Below, one piece after another: positions 14,098 to 22,220 of a stretch of DNA of 22,581 bases; position 1 is the stretch's first letter; each line of letters starts with the position of its first letter. The translations under genes and the position numbers were made by a program. Origin of the DNA: an uncultured Alphaproteobacteria bacterium (GTDB lineage: Bacteria > Pseudomonadota > Alphaproteobacteria > RF32 > CAG-239); contig CALXTH010000003.1 of NCBI GenBank assembly GCA_944391365.1, positions 1 through 22,581 of the forward strand, in the 5' to 3' direction. The notes beneath the pieces were generated by a model, which was given only the letters and a program-made list of their open reading frames with translations, did not search any database and was not told where the DNA came from.

Positions 14098-15633
14098 CTA
14101 CCTGACAAACAAACCCTCGCCTAAGCTGGGAATCCCGGCCGTCCCGACCAGATTGTCGCCGCCGGCCGCCGCCTCTTTGCTGTCTTTGGAGCCGGCCAGC
14201 TTGGCTTTGGTAATAACAGAGTTGTTAACCGGTTCGCTGTCCAGAATCCCCCCGGCGGCAAAATACAGATAATCTTTTGCCCCGTTGAGATCACCCCGGA
14301 TATAAGTCTCGGAAATCTCGTCGATGACATGACCGGTCTGCAGGGCCGTTCCTTTTCTGACCATAAAGTAATCGCCGTTCTTATTAATCAGCTTGGCCGC
14401 CAGATTCTCACCTTTACCGACAATTTCCATAATGGCATAAACATCACTCAGCATAACCTGTTTTTCGGCCGGAAGCTGTGCAAACGGATTTGTTTTATTC
14501 TTTTCACTCAATTCGGCATCAAGCCGGGACTGCAAAACGGAAATCTTGGTTTTCAATGCCTCAATATCGCGGTTGTGACGATCTCTGGCATTGCGGGCAT
14601 CTGTAACCGTTTTGGAAGCCAGATTACGCAGATTGGACAATTTCATCTTGAAATCATTAATCAGAAACTCGCGGTCATTTTCAATTTCGGCCATCATCTG
14701 ATAGATTCTCTCATTATTCTTGATCCATTCCTGCTTTTCCGCAAGCATTTCTTCTTTATAGACCTTAATAATTTTTTCCTGACGCAATTGTTCAATCTGA
14801 GCTTCAATCTCTTTCAGCTTCTGTTCTTCTTCCATCAGCTTTTTTTTCTGCTCATTCTCCCATTCCTGCTTTTTGCGCTGTTTTTCCTCTTCGGCGGCCT
14901 GCTGCTCAAGCTGAGCCTGTTGTCTTTGAGCTTTAATGGCCTCAATTTCATTACGGATTTTTTCTCTCCTCAATTCCAAAGAAAGCAACGCAGACTGCTT
15001 CTCTAAAGTTGACATCTTCGAGAACAAATTTGTATCAATCTGACTCAGCGCACCGCTCTCGCCGTTTGCGCCAAAATCCGTAATATCCGGAAGCGGATCA
15101 TCTTCCGGCCGGATAAGCCCGTCCACCGTTGCAGATGTATTTGGAATAACCGCATCATTTCCGGGCTGCTTGGGCAGAACCGGCTGCGCCGGAGCCGAAC
15201 CCAACGGATTGCTTTGGCCGTTTCTGGAATCCGTCGGAAAACCCAGCGGCTGAATCGGCTGTGGAGCCAGCGGATCATTGACAATAACATTATTGCCGTT
15301 TTCCGCAGGAGGCAAAATGGGCTGATTCCCCATATCGGGATTATTGGCCGCAGGAGCAGGCGGAATTGCCCTGTTCGCCGGAGCGCTGGGCGTAATCATA
15401 TCATTACCGCTGCGCAACGCCGGATCTTCGGTAACCGAAACATTGACATCCTCTTCCAAAATCGGCAAATTTCCACCCGTATCGGCAGGAGCTTCCAAAT
15501 CCAGAGAAACCGAGCCGGGAACCTCATTGCTGTTCGTATTCAGTGTCTGAGCCAATGCCCTGTTTGCCGCAGAAACGCTCAAAACCAGGGACAATGCCGT
15601 CCCGACAAATATATTTTTCAGACTATAACACAT
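14098..15633 (-). CDS. pilP: PilP-like pilus protein enlarged by Pro-rich and coiled-coil regions
   Basis: 511 residues from ATG 15633, chosen because AAGGAG lies six bases upstream; in-frame ATGs at 15648 and 15666 have no such site. A signal peptide runs to about residue 28 (RALA). Residues 80-180 are rich in Pro, Asn and Ala. About 205-380 form a long charged coiled coil (Glu/Lys/Gln). Residues 388-460 resemble the PilP domain of type IVb systems: LSDVYAIMEI, then AAKLINKNGDYFMVRKGTALQTGHVIDEI, the V-I-G..A.L...G....V..G pattern. R64 PilP is only about 150 residues, so this is over three times longer. It probably spans the periplasm and links PilO/PilN. It overlaps pilO by 11 bp. Identity as PilP rests on gene order plus weak motif match. 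Confidence 0.68.
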   Translation of the reverse strand: MCYSLKNIFVGTALSLVLSVSAANRALAQTLNTNSNEVPGSVSLDLEAPADTGGNLPILEEDVNVSVTEDPALRSGNDMITPSAPANRAIPPAPAANNPDMGNQPILPPAENGNNVIVNDPLAPQPIQPLGFPTDSRNGQSNPLGSAPAQPVLPKQPGNDAVIPNTSATVDGLIRPEDDPLPDITDFGANGESGALSQIDTNLFSKMSTLEKQSALLSLELRREKIRNEIEAIKAQRQQAQLEQQAAEEEKQRKKQEWENEQKKKLMEEEQKLKEIEAQIEQLRQEKIIKVYKEEMLAEKQEWIKNNERIYQMMAEIENDREFLINDFKMKLSNLRNLASKTVTDARNARDRHNRDIEALKTKISVLQSRLDAELSEKNKTNPFAQLPAEKQVMLSDVYAIMEIVGKGENLAAKLINKNGDYFMVRKGTALQTGHVIDEISETYIRGDLNGAKDYLYFAAGGILDSEPVNNSVITKAKLAGSKDSKEAAAGGDNLVGTAGIPSLGEGLFVR

Positions 15634-16897
15634 AGATTGCTCCTTCATAATCCCATTTATTGCCATCCTTGGTATATTTTATCATTGTAATCTCAAGTCC
15701 TGAAAATTTTGTTAACAAATCACGCCAAACCACAGGATTATTGACCGATGAAAATTTAAATTTCACAGAACGGTAGATATTGGACTGAGCCGACGTAAAA
15801 CTTGAATCAGACAAAGCAACCGGTTGGTTGATGGACTGAAACAAATCATTGAGCGTCATTTTAAGCTGAACCGAATTATAAGTCGGCCTGCTGGCAACTG
15901 TTGCAACCTGATCCAGCGGAACGGACACATTCACACTGTTGCCGTCATCAGAAACCGCTTTCGCCCCGAACTTAATTCCCGATTTGTCCAAAGCTTCATC
16001 AATCCAGGCAATCCGCCCGATTTCTCTTGTCCATGAGGTTGATGCCGAACCCGCATTGCAGGTAATATCCCCGATTTTCCATCCCGGCGGCATAATCTGA
16101 GAAATCGCGGCAATATAGTCATAACATTTGGTCATGACCTGAGAGGGATCTTTAACCTTTTCCCATGGCTTTATTTCCGGAATCTTCTCAATCGGCTTAA
16201 CAACTTTTGGCTTTATTGGGGCAATCATCGGTTTTTTCGGCGGTGCCAGAAAAATACTGTCAATAATTGTCGACAACAACCAAATGCCGACCACGGCAGA
16301 TACCCCGATAACCATAAACAACTTAGTGCCGCGCAAAGCCTTGATTTTCTGAAGCTTAGCCCGGTTACCTTTGTTTATCAGCGAGGTAACGTCAATATCT
16401 TCGGTTCCTTCGATTTCCCATTCTTTCGGTGCAATCTTTTTACCCCAGTCCGGAACCGCCAGCATTGACATAAACTGATTCTTGGCGTCTTCCTCTTTTA
16501 AGAAGACCATATCACCGTCAGAAAGAATAATATCGTTTCTGACACAGATATACCACCAGCCTTCCTGAACTTTAAAAACAGCCACAAAAGATGACTGCCC
16601 GCCCAATGCCGTTGCCACCGGAATAGCACCGACATTGGCCCCGCTTTTATAACCTTGTTGTGAGGCGCAAATACCGAACTGGGGAGCCTTTCCCTGTTTG
16701 ATGCAGAAGAGGTCGGCACCCTCCATAATTCCCTCGGCCGCCTCACTGACTTCGGCAACCGGATCTTCGGTATTCTGCAGCGGCTGCCAGAACAAGCTGG
16801 TAGCGTAAGTCAAGCCGTCAACAGTAACCTGTGTTGCCCACGTCCGGTTGCTGCCGTCTTCGTAATCTTGATCCAATAACTGAGCTTCTTCCAGCAC
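15623..16897 (-). CDS. pilO: PilO-like type IVb pilus accessory protein
   Basis: 424 residues from a GTG at 16897, with AAGGAAA about nine bases upstream and no ATG in a better position. The layout matches R64 PilO (PAP_PilO): a cytoplasmic N-terminal domain of about 190 residues with VDGLTYATSLFWQPL and GWWYICVRNDIILSDGD motifs, one membrane segment at about 192-213, a Pro/Lys/Ile-rich linker (KPMIAPIKPKVVKPI) and a periplasmic domain. In R64-type systems PilO is an inner-membrane scaffold between the ATPase/platform and the secretin. It starts 28 bp after pilN and overlaps pilP. Confidence 0.83.
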   Translation of the reverse strand: MLEEAQLLDQDYEDGSNRTWATQVTVDGLTYATSLFWQPLQNTEDPVAEVSEAAEGIMEGADLFCIKQGKAPQFGICASQQGYKSGANVGAIPVATALGGQSSFVAVFKVQEGWWYICVRNDIILSDGDMVFLKEEDAKNQFMSMLAVPDWGKKIAPKEWEIEGTEDIDVTSLINKGNRAKLQKIKALRGTKLFMVIGVSAVVGIWLLSTIIDSIFLAPPKKPMIAPIKPKVVKPIEKIPEIKPWEKVKDPSQVMTKCYDYIAAISQIMPPGWKIGDITCNAGSASTSWTREIGRIAWIDEALDKSGIKFGAKAVSDDGNSVNVSVPLDQVATVASRPTYNSVQLKMTLNDLFQSINQPVALSDSSFTSAQSNIYRSVKFKFSSVNNPVVWRDLLTKFSGLEITMIKYTKDGNKWDYEGAIYVL

Positions 16898-16925
16898 GTC
16901 TTTGTTTCCTTATGACATAAAGTTG

Positions 16926-18542
16926 CTAAATTCTGTTGGTTACTCTGGTCTCAGGATTAAGCGGAGATTCCAGAACCACCGGCGTCAGGATAATAACAAG
17001 GATAGTTCTGTTTTTCTCAGCTTTGGCCGTTCCGCCAAACAATGAGTTCGTTGCCGAACCAACACCCTGTTTCTCTGCGCTGTTTTCAACACGTTCATAC
17101 CCGGTCAAGACCAGAGATTCCCCGGATTTCAGGGCAACTTCCTGAGTAAAGCCGCGGGATTCGATAACCGGGTTTTGAATATATTGCCCGTCATCATCTT
17201 CTCCGTTCCCGCCCAGAGGAACTTTTTCAAGGGAAATCAAATCTGACAAAGTCAGGTTAAACATCAACAGCAAACGCCCGTGTTCCAAAATTCTCGGCAG
17301 AACATCCATTGTGAAACCGGTCTCAATTTCCTCTGTTTCTGTAGAAACGTCATAATAGTTTCCGTCTCCGCCGCTGTTCGTTTTGGTAATTTCGGAAATA
17401 TAATTCTGTTTGCGAACCACCTGAATCGGCGCCGGTTTATTATTCAAGGTTGTCACCGTACCACTGGTAACCATGTTGGTTGTTCCCTGTGTTGACAAAG
17501 CCTGAATGCTGGCATTCAAATTCCAGTTACCGGGCATAACGCGCATTTCAAGGTTCTTTGCAATTTCATCCCCAAGGGTATTTGTCGGACTAAGCAAAGT
17601 GACCTGTGTCTGCCCGTCATCAAAGGCCGCCCCGAGGTCAAGCCCGTAAGTGTCGCTGTCATCGACGGAAACCTGCAAAACCTTAACGCTGATGGCTACT
17701 TGTCTGGACAGTCTGGCATTTTGCTCGTTGATGAACTTTGCTACTTTGGTAATATCATTCGGATTCGCCGTCAAAGAAATTGTTCCGTTAGCAGAATCAA
17801 TCGTCAGTTTTGAATCTTTATCAATCATTGAGGTAATGGCTTTTTCAATATTGCCCCACAACTCAATTTCTGCCGTACTGCTCAGGGACAATTCCGAAGT
17901 TCCGCCTTCACCGTCGGTTGTTGATGAACCTCCGACATTGACCGACAGTGACGGTTTGGTCGGCAGACTGTATAAAACAAATGTTCTGGTAATATATTTA
18001 TAGAAATAAATCTCTTTCCGGTCATATTTCCACCAAATGCCGAAACGGGAGGCTATTTCGTTCAACAGCCCGCTCAACGGCCCCCGGTAAGAAACAAGCA
18101 TTTTATCCGGCTCGGTCCAATCGGCATTGATTGTTTCCGGGGTCGGCTTATTTGACTTGGCCGAAGCCATAATCGTCTGCTCCAGATGTGGGGCAAAACG
18201 AACCTGCAAAGACGTAATTTTATTAATCATGTCTCCGATTTCATACAGGGTAATCGGCCGATTGCTGATTAACGTAATACCTTCTTTTGTCTCCAAATAA
18301 GCCGGGATCGGCTGCCCTTCAAACTCAATCTCGCTGGTGTCGCCGAGCCAGATGTCATTTTTGACCCGGATAACATCATCAGCCGCCAGCTCTGTCGGCG
18401 CTTTGGCAGCTTCACGCAGTGTCGTTGCCGCTTTGACCTCTTTTTCCAAAGCGGCGTCCATACTGGTTGACATGGAGCATGCGGCGGCAATGGTAATCAG
18501 AGCCAGGCCCATTCCGTATTTGACTATTCTATTCATATGCAT
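16926..18542 (-). CDS. pilN: PilN-like outer-membrane secretin lipoprotein
   Basis: 538 residues from ATG 18542, which has GGAGG six bases upstream; ATG 18536 is also possible. The leader ends in AAAC, giving a lipidated Cys as in R64 PilN. An N0/STN-like region follows (DMINKITSLQVRFAP). The C-terminal part carries secretin signatures: KPAPIQVVRKQNYI, VLPRILEHGRLLLMFNLTLSDL, ESRGFTQEVALKSGESLVLTG and ILVIILTPVVL at the end. It would form the outer-membrane ring through which the pilus passes. A Ser/Gly-rich low-complexity insert (NVGGSSTTDGEGGTSE) lies in the middle. The start overlaps the pilL-like stop by 14 bp, which indicates coupling. Confidence 0.92.
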   Translation of the reverse strand: MHMNRIVKYGMGLALITIAAACSMSTSMDAALEKEVKAATTLREAAKAPTELAADDVIRVKNDIWLGDTSEIEFEGQPIPAYLETKEGITLISNRPITLYEIGDMINKITSLQVRFAPHLEQTIMASAKSNKPTPETINADWTEPDKMLVSYRGPLSGLLNEIASRFGIWWKYDRKEIYFYKYITRTFVLYSLPTKPSLSVNVGGSSTTDGEGGTSELSLSSTAEIELWGNIEKAITSMIDKDSKLTIDSANGTISLTANPNDITKVAKFINEQNARLSRQVAISVKVLQVSVDDSDTYGLDLGAAFDDGQTQVTLLSPTNTLGDEIAKNLEMRVMPGNWNLNASIQALSTQGTTNMVTSGTVTTLNNKPAPIQVVRKQNYISEITKTNSGGDGNYYDVSTETEEIETGFTMDVLPRILEHGRLLLMFNLTLSDLISLEKVPLGGNGEDDDGQYIQNPVIESRGFTQEVALKSGESLVLTGYERVENSAEKQGVGSATNSLFGGTAKAEKNRTILVIILTPVVLESPLNPETRVTNRI

Positions 18543-19167
18543 TCTCATCCTCCATGGTCTCAACGACTAATACTCTGTTGCCTTTATAAAATGTTGCAAT
18601 CGGTGCCGGCTGTGCACGGGCAAAAGCTCTGACCAATGCTGAACTGACATCGGCAAAACGGCCTCTGAACATGGCTCCGGCGGTTAAAGTGTAATTTCTG
18701 TTTGATTTCCAAACCAGACGCCATCCTGCTTTTTCGCTCCACTCGGTCAGCAGGCCTTTAAGGGTCTTGCCTTCTTCAGCCAGCCAATCATCAACCGGGT
18801 CTTCGGCATTGTAACCATTAATATCGCCGCCGGATGCGTCAATATCATTGCCTTCGGTGTCATAAATCTCTTCTTCATAATCCACATACTCGTCCTCTAT
18901 ACGCGGCGGTATGGAGGCCGAAAGATTATTTCCCGCTCCGGCCTGGGTAATATACTGGTCACGGGGAGCCCTTTCGCCGTATTCTCTGTAATCAGCGGTT
19001 GTTTGTGTATAATTTACAAAAGCATTCCCATCCTGGGCCGGTTCAAAATTTGAACCTGAAACCTCTTGATCACAAGGCACGACCGGGAGCTCTGGCGCTG
19101 ATGACGCGCACCCGCCCACGGCAAACAGGCTCATAATCACGGCGGTTAATTTTGTTTTTACACTCAT
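18529..19167 (-). CDS. pilL: PilL/TcpQ-like outer-membrane lipoprotein
   Basis: 212 residues from ATG 19167 (AAGGA eight bases upstream); a longer in-frame start at 19230 would place a non-signal stretch before the signal peptide. Lipobox AVGGC puts the lipidated Cys at 20. Residues 40-125 are acidic and low in complexity. The C-terminal domain, about 126-205, with WLAEEGKTLKGLLTEWSEKAGW, FRGRFADVSSALVRAF and NRVLVVE, matches the TcpQ/PilL C-terminal domain. That domain helps secretin assembly in TCP and R64 pili. Position directly before the secretin gene supports this. A candidate internal promoter lies upstream. Confidence 0.82.
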   Translation of the reverse strand: MSVKTKLTAVIMSLFAVGGCASSAPELPVVPCDQEVSGSNFEPAQDGNAFVNYTQTTADYREYGERAPRDQYITQAGAGNNLSASIPPRIEDEYVDYEEEIYDTEGNDIDASGGDINGYNAEDPVDDWLAEEGKTLKGLLTEWSEKAGWRLVWKSNRNYTLTAGAMFRGRFADVSSALVRAFARAQPAPIATFYKGNRVLVVETMEDENAYE

Positions 19168-19210
19168 TTTTACATTCCTTAAGCAATGATTCATCATGTT
19201 TTTTACTCTA

Positions 19211-19238
19211 ATAATACTTATTGACGGCAAATAATCAA
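19211..19238 (-). promoter_or_regulatory. Candidate promoter before pilL-like gene
   Basis: On the minus strand, TTGATT (19238-19233) and TATTAT (19216-19211) are spaced 16 bp in the 96-bp gap between the OmpA-like gene and pilL. It could give the core pilus genes transcription independent of the first gene. Matches to consensus are 4/6 and 5/6. Confidence 0.4.
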
Positions 19239-19263
19239 GCCCGAGTCGCTACTTATTAACCAA

Positions 19264-21024
19264 CTACCATCTTTTATAATACATGGATCTGACCGGACTC
19301 ATAACGTCTTCTTTGCGGTCACCCCTGTTTACCACCCTTAAAACAAAGGAATTTGGTTCCCTGTTGGTAAAAACGGTATCCACTTTTTTGTATTCTAAAC
19401 CTAAATTAGTTAAAATATTGTATAACAAATTTAAACGTTTTTGCTGAAGTTCAAAAGAGCTGGTTCCGTCAATCCTGATCTCTAAAATATTATAATCATC
19501 TTCTTGGGCTTTATTGGCAAAAGCCTGAATCCAATTCAGAGTTTTCCCTGATATTTCAGCCCGGTTTGGTTGAAAAGACAATCGGATTTCCGTTGGCAGA
19601 ATTTTTCCCTGACCGCTCTGTTCCGAACTGTTTGCCTTTGAATTATGGCTGCCCGCCCCCGTGGATGAACCTTCAGAGCTGCCTTGTCCGTTAAACAGAG
19701 ACGAAATACTGCTCAACAACCCGCTTTTCCCGTCTTTGTGTTCAGCCTGAGTCTGTTCTTTCTTTTCGGCAATAAAAGGGACTTCGCCTTCTTCTTCAGC
19801 GGCTTGAAGACGCTCTTTTTGGATAAGATCTTCTTCAAGTTTCATATTCTCCGGATCTGAAACCAGCTGCGGCATCAGATTCTTATTATTAATAATGTCA
19901 TCGGGAATGGGAATCAAAATATTCTGAACCACCTCTCCGGCAACTTTAACTTCTTTTTTGTCTTTGGAAGCTGATTCTCCGCTCAAAACAGCCGTAATTT
20001 TATCTGTATCTTCAGCCTGCTTATAATAATCCTGCTCTAAAACATTCTGATTAACCGGAAATTTTGTCCCCTTGGCGGCAATCCATTTATCCTCCGGTTT
20101 ACTCTCTTCTGTCGTATTCTTTTCGGAATGGCTGTCTTCTTTCGGAGCCTCGGCCAAAGCTGCGGAATTATTTTCTGCGGGCTTTTGAACCTCAACCTGC
20201 ATAACGTCATAAAGACTGTTTCCGGCTCTCACTGGAGACGTTTCTCCTTTTTTTTCAGCCATCGGCTGCCAGCCAGAAATCTCAGCAGGATTATTTTCTT
20301 CGTTTTCCTTTTCTGCACCTGCCGTAACCGGTTCAGCATCTTCAACAACATTTTTCAGGGATTGCTTTAAATCCAACATGGCCACCTGTTTGTCGGCGCC
20401 TGTCCCGTTAATCTGAACCTTTTCGTTTGAAACAAAAGCCGTATTTCTGACTTTTTGCAACGGAATTAATAATGTCTCTTCCGTATCAGGCTTTTCTCCC
20501 GGCTCCGCCGGCAAAGAATGCGCCTCTGAAGCCGGAGAAACATCGTTTTGGGCGATAACCAGGTTTTCCGGCGCATGCTTGTCCTTGTTATCTTGCGCAA
20601 CCGGCTCCGTAACCGCTTTAGAATGAACTTTTTTCTTTGTTTCTTGTTTTATCGGGGGAAGCTTTGTCTTTTCCAAAGCCGCAATCAACCGTTCTTTTTT
20701 TGCCGGATTTTCAGCCCGAACCTGTTTAACAACGGGCTCTTCGGCAACAACCGGAAAATCTTTTTTTTCCGGTTTTGTTTCTCTCCGGGGTTGCGGAACA
20801 TTTGTCTCCTGGGGAATATCCTTAATCAGGGCAATTTTGCGCACCGGTGTAGAGGGGGCACCATGCGGCAAAACCTCACTTTTTAAAAATAAAGAAATAT
20901 TGTTATGCGGAATTTGCGGTTCTTTTTCAGAGGGGGCATGACCAACGGCTTTGTTTACCAAAAAAATAGCAAACAAAGAAAAAACAAAGCTGTAAGCAAA
21001 AGTTTTTATCCCGGCGTTACTCAT
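19264..21024 (-). CDS. Membrane-anchored, mostly disordered protein with OmpA-like C-terminal domain
   Basis: 586 residues, first gene of the pilus operon. It has an N-terminal hydrophobic helix (about 8-26) and then over 400 residues dominated by Glu, Lys, Pro, Ala and Ser without a recognisable fold. From about 475 to 565 there is a compact domain with TEIRLSFQPNRAEISG and EIRIDGTSSFELQQKRLNLL, resembling the OmpA/MotB C-terminal family (β-α-β with a DG and QxRL pattern near the peptidoglycan site). It may anchor the inner membrane to peptidoglycan across the periplasm, the disordered part acting as a tether. No R64 pil gene corresponds to it. ATG 21024 has GAGGGA about ten bases upstream. 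The domain call is tentative because key OmpA residues are only partly matched. Confidence 0.6.
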   Translation of the reverse strand: MSNAGIKTFAYSFVFSLFAIFLVNKAVGHAPSEKEPQIPHNNISLFLKSEVLPHGAPSTPVRKIALIKDIPQETNVPQPRRETKPEKKDFPVVAEEPVVKQVRAENPAKKERLIAALEKTKLPPIKQETKKKVHSKAVTEPVAQDNKDKHAPENLVIAQNDVSPASEAHSLPAEPGEKPDTEETLLIPLQKVRNTAFVSNEKVQINGTGADKQVAMLDLKQSLKNVVEDAEPVTAGAEKENEENNPAEISGWQPMAEKKGETSPVRAGNSLYDVMQVEVQKPAENNSAALAEAPKEDSHSEKNTTEESKPEDKWIAAKGTKFPVNQNVLEQDYYKQAEDTDKITAVLSGESASKDKKEVKVAGEVVQNILIPIPDDIINNKNLMPQLVSDPENMKLEEDLIQKERLQAAEEEGEVPFIAEKKEQTQAEHKDGKSGLLSSISSLFNGQGSSEGSSTGAGSHNSKANSSEQSGQGKILPTEIRLSFQPNRAEISGKTLNWIQAFANKAQEDDYNILEIRIDGTSSFELQQKRLNLLYNILTNLGLEYKKVDTVFTNREPNSFVLRVVNRGDRKEDVMSPVRSMYYKRW

Positions 21025-21353
21025 TAAACCAATTCCCTCTAAAACCTTGATAAATCAAAAAGCGAATCTTGGCAAAGAGATTATAAATTTATACCCAGAA
21101 AAATCGCCGTTTCGACGCCGATAAGCGCTTGAAAAAAATATATTATCAAAATTTTTACCTTTTATATGATAAGAAAAAAAACATGTTTACACCGGATTAA
21201 GAACTGTGAATTTTTTGTTACAGTAAATTTTTCTGTTGATAAACAATAGCTTGCATGCTTGGAGGCCTGGCGAATAATACTGGAAAAAAGTATCAAAATC
21301 GGTTATCCTATAAGAGTATGGAAAGTTTTTGCTGTTAATTGAGGAGAAAAATA
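21025..21353. promoter_or_regulatory. Divergent intergenic region between pilus operon and VirB2-like operon
   Basis: 329 bp without a gene that must hold promoters for both operons. For the minus strand a TATAAT lies at 21085-21080, without a good -35. For the plus strand TGGAAA (21281-21286), 17 bp and TATCCT (21304-21309), overlapping TATAAG (21309-21314), is a weak candidate. The sequence is AT-rich with imperfect direct repeats around 21205-21235 (GTGAATTTTTTGTT / GTAAATTTTTCTGTT). I see no RNA gene. Confidence 0.45.
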
Positions 21354-21722
21354 ATGAGATTTTTAAAAAACAATATCTGGACGCTGGCAACCTTCGCCTT
21401 GATACTGGTTTTGGGGTTTGCCGGCGACGCTTCGGCGCAGGTCGCGGGAACTTCGGCTTCCGGTTCAACGATTATGCAGACGGCGCAGAACAAAACCGTA
21501 TCGGTTTTCTCATCTGTTAAAACCATCATCTTTATTATCGGTGGTTTCGGTCTGGTCGGTTTGGCCTGGGCGGCGATTTTTGGTAAAGTAAACTGGAAGT
21601 GGTTGTCAGCTCTGGCTGTCGGTTTGGCTATTCTTGCCGCGGCGAGTTCCATTGTTGAATACGCAACCGGTAGTACCGAAGCCACGACCGCAGGTCTGAC
21701 CACGACATTCGGTAATATTTAG
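21354..21722 (+). CDS. VirB2/TrbC-like small two-helix exported protein 1
   Basis: 122 residues from ATG 21354, with GAGGAG seven bases upstream (an in-frame TTG at 21339 is inside the ribosome-site region and is rejected). A signal peptide ends at ASA (28). Mature about 94 residues with two hydrophobic helices (57-77, 82-102) separated by a short basic loop FGKVNWKWLSAL. This size and topology, signal peptide plus two helices and a polar loop, is that of VirB2/TrbC conjugative pilins of type IV secretion. IcmD/DotP-like proteins of type IVB systems share the layout. It is paralogous to the next gene. It leads an operon divergent from the pilus operon. Confidence 0.62.
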   Translation: MRFLKNNIWTLATFALILVLGFAGDASAQVAGTSASGSTIMQTAQNKTVSVFSSVKTIIFIIGGFGLVGLAWAAIFGKVNWKWLSALAVGLAILAAASSIVEYATGSTEATTAGLTTTFGNI

Positions 21723-21757
21723 CGCATTGCTGAAACAAAGGCACAAGGGGGAGCAGA

Positions 21758-22174
21758 ATGAAAAAAGAGTTTTTACATAACTTTTTGTCATCAGGCTCCC
21801 TCTTTGCCACAAAGTCGGCAAAAACAAGAAAAACAGTGCATTGGCTTGCACTCTTTTTCTTATTCTTGCTGACAGACAATGCACATGCGGCTCTGTTCAG
21901 CCAGTTGACCCAAAGCGGTTCCGATATTTTTATGGGAATGCGCGATATTATTTATGCGGTTGCCGGCTTTGGCATCGTGGGCATAGCCATCGGCGCTTTC
22001 TTTGGCAACCTGAACTGGAAATGGCTGTCGGCAATCATCATCGGCCTGATGGTTATCGCCGGAACCGCTGGTATACTTATGTACATGACGGACACGCAGG
22101 ATTTGAGCTCAATGTCCATAACCATTACGGACAGCTTGATTAATGCCGCGCCTTTGCCGAATACAAAGGGATAA
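21758..22174 (+). CDS. VirB2/TrbC-like small two-helix exported protein 2
   Basis: 138 residues from ATG 21758 with AGGGGGAGC upstream. The signal peptide is unusually long, with a basic n-region of about 27 residues and cleavage near AHA (44), as is common for conjugative pilins. Mature part: helices at about 64-83 and 89-110 around the loop FGNLNWKWLSAI, which repeats the FGxxNWKWLSA loop of protein 1. The two genes are 35 bp apart. Sharing the loop but differing elsewhere suggests an old duplication. Two VirB2-like subunits might form a mixed pilus, or one may be a membrane accessory protein; this is inference. Confidence 0.62.
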   Translation: MKKEFLHNFLSSGSLFATKSAKTRKTVHWLALFFLFLLTDNAHAALFSQLTQSGSDIFMGMRDIIYAVAGFGIVGIAIGAFFGNLNWKWLSAIIIGLMVIAGTAGILMYMTDTQDLSSMSITITDSLINAAPLPNTKG

Positions 22175-22220
22175 CATCCGTCGTCTTATTGAGGCCTGTT
22201 AAAAAGGCAGGGAGGGTATG

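Noticed and set aside
14329..15006. Long plus-strand open frame (225 codons) opposite the pilP-like gene
   Set aside because: It lies antisense to a coiled-coil coding region rich in Glu/Lys codons, which reads as Leu/Phe-rich in reverse; no ribosome site or homology is seen.
15214..15690. Plus-strand open frame of 158 codons over the pilP/pilO junction
   Set aside because: Composition is Arg/Asn/Ile-biased noise and it is antisense to supported genes.
21834..21855. AGTGCA/TGCACT hairpin inside the second VirB2-like gene
   Set aside because: Only a 6-bp stem within the signal-peptide coding region and no following U tract; probably chance.
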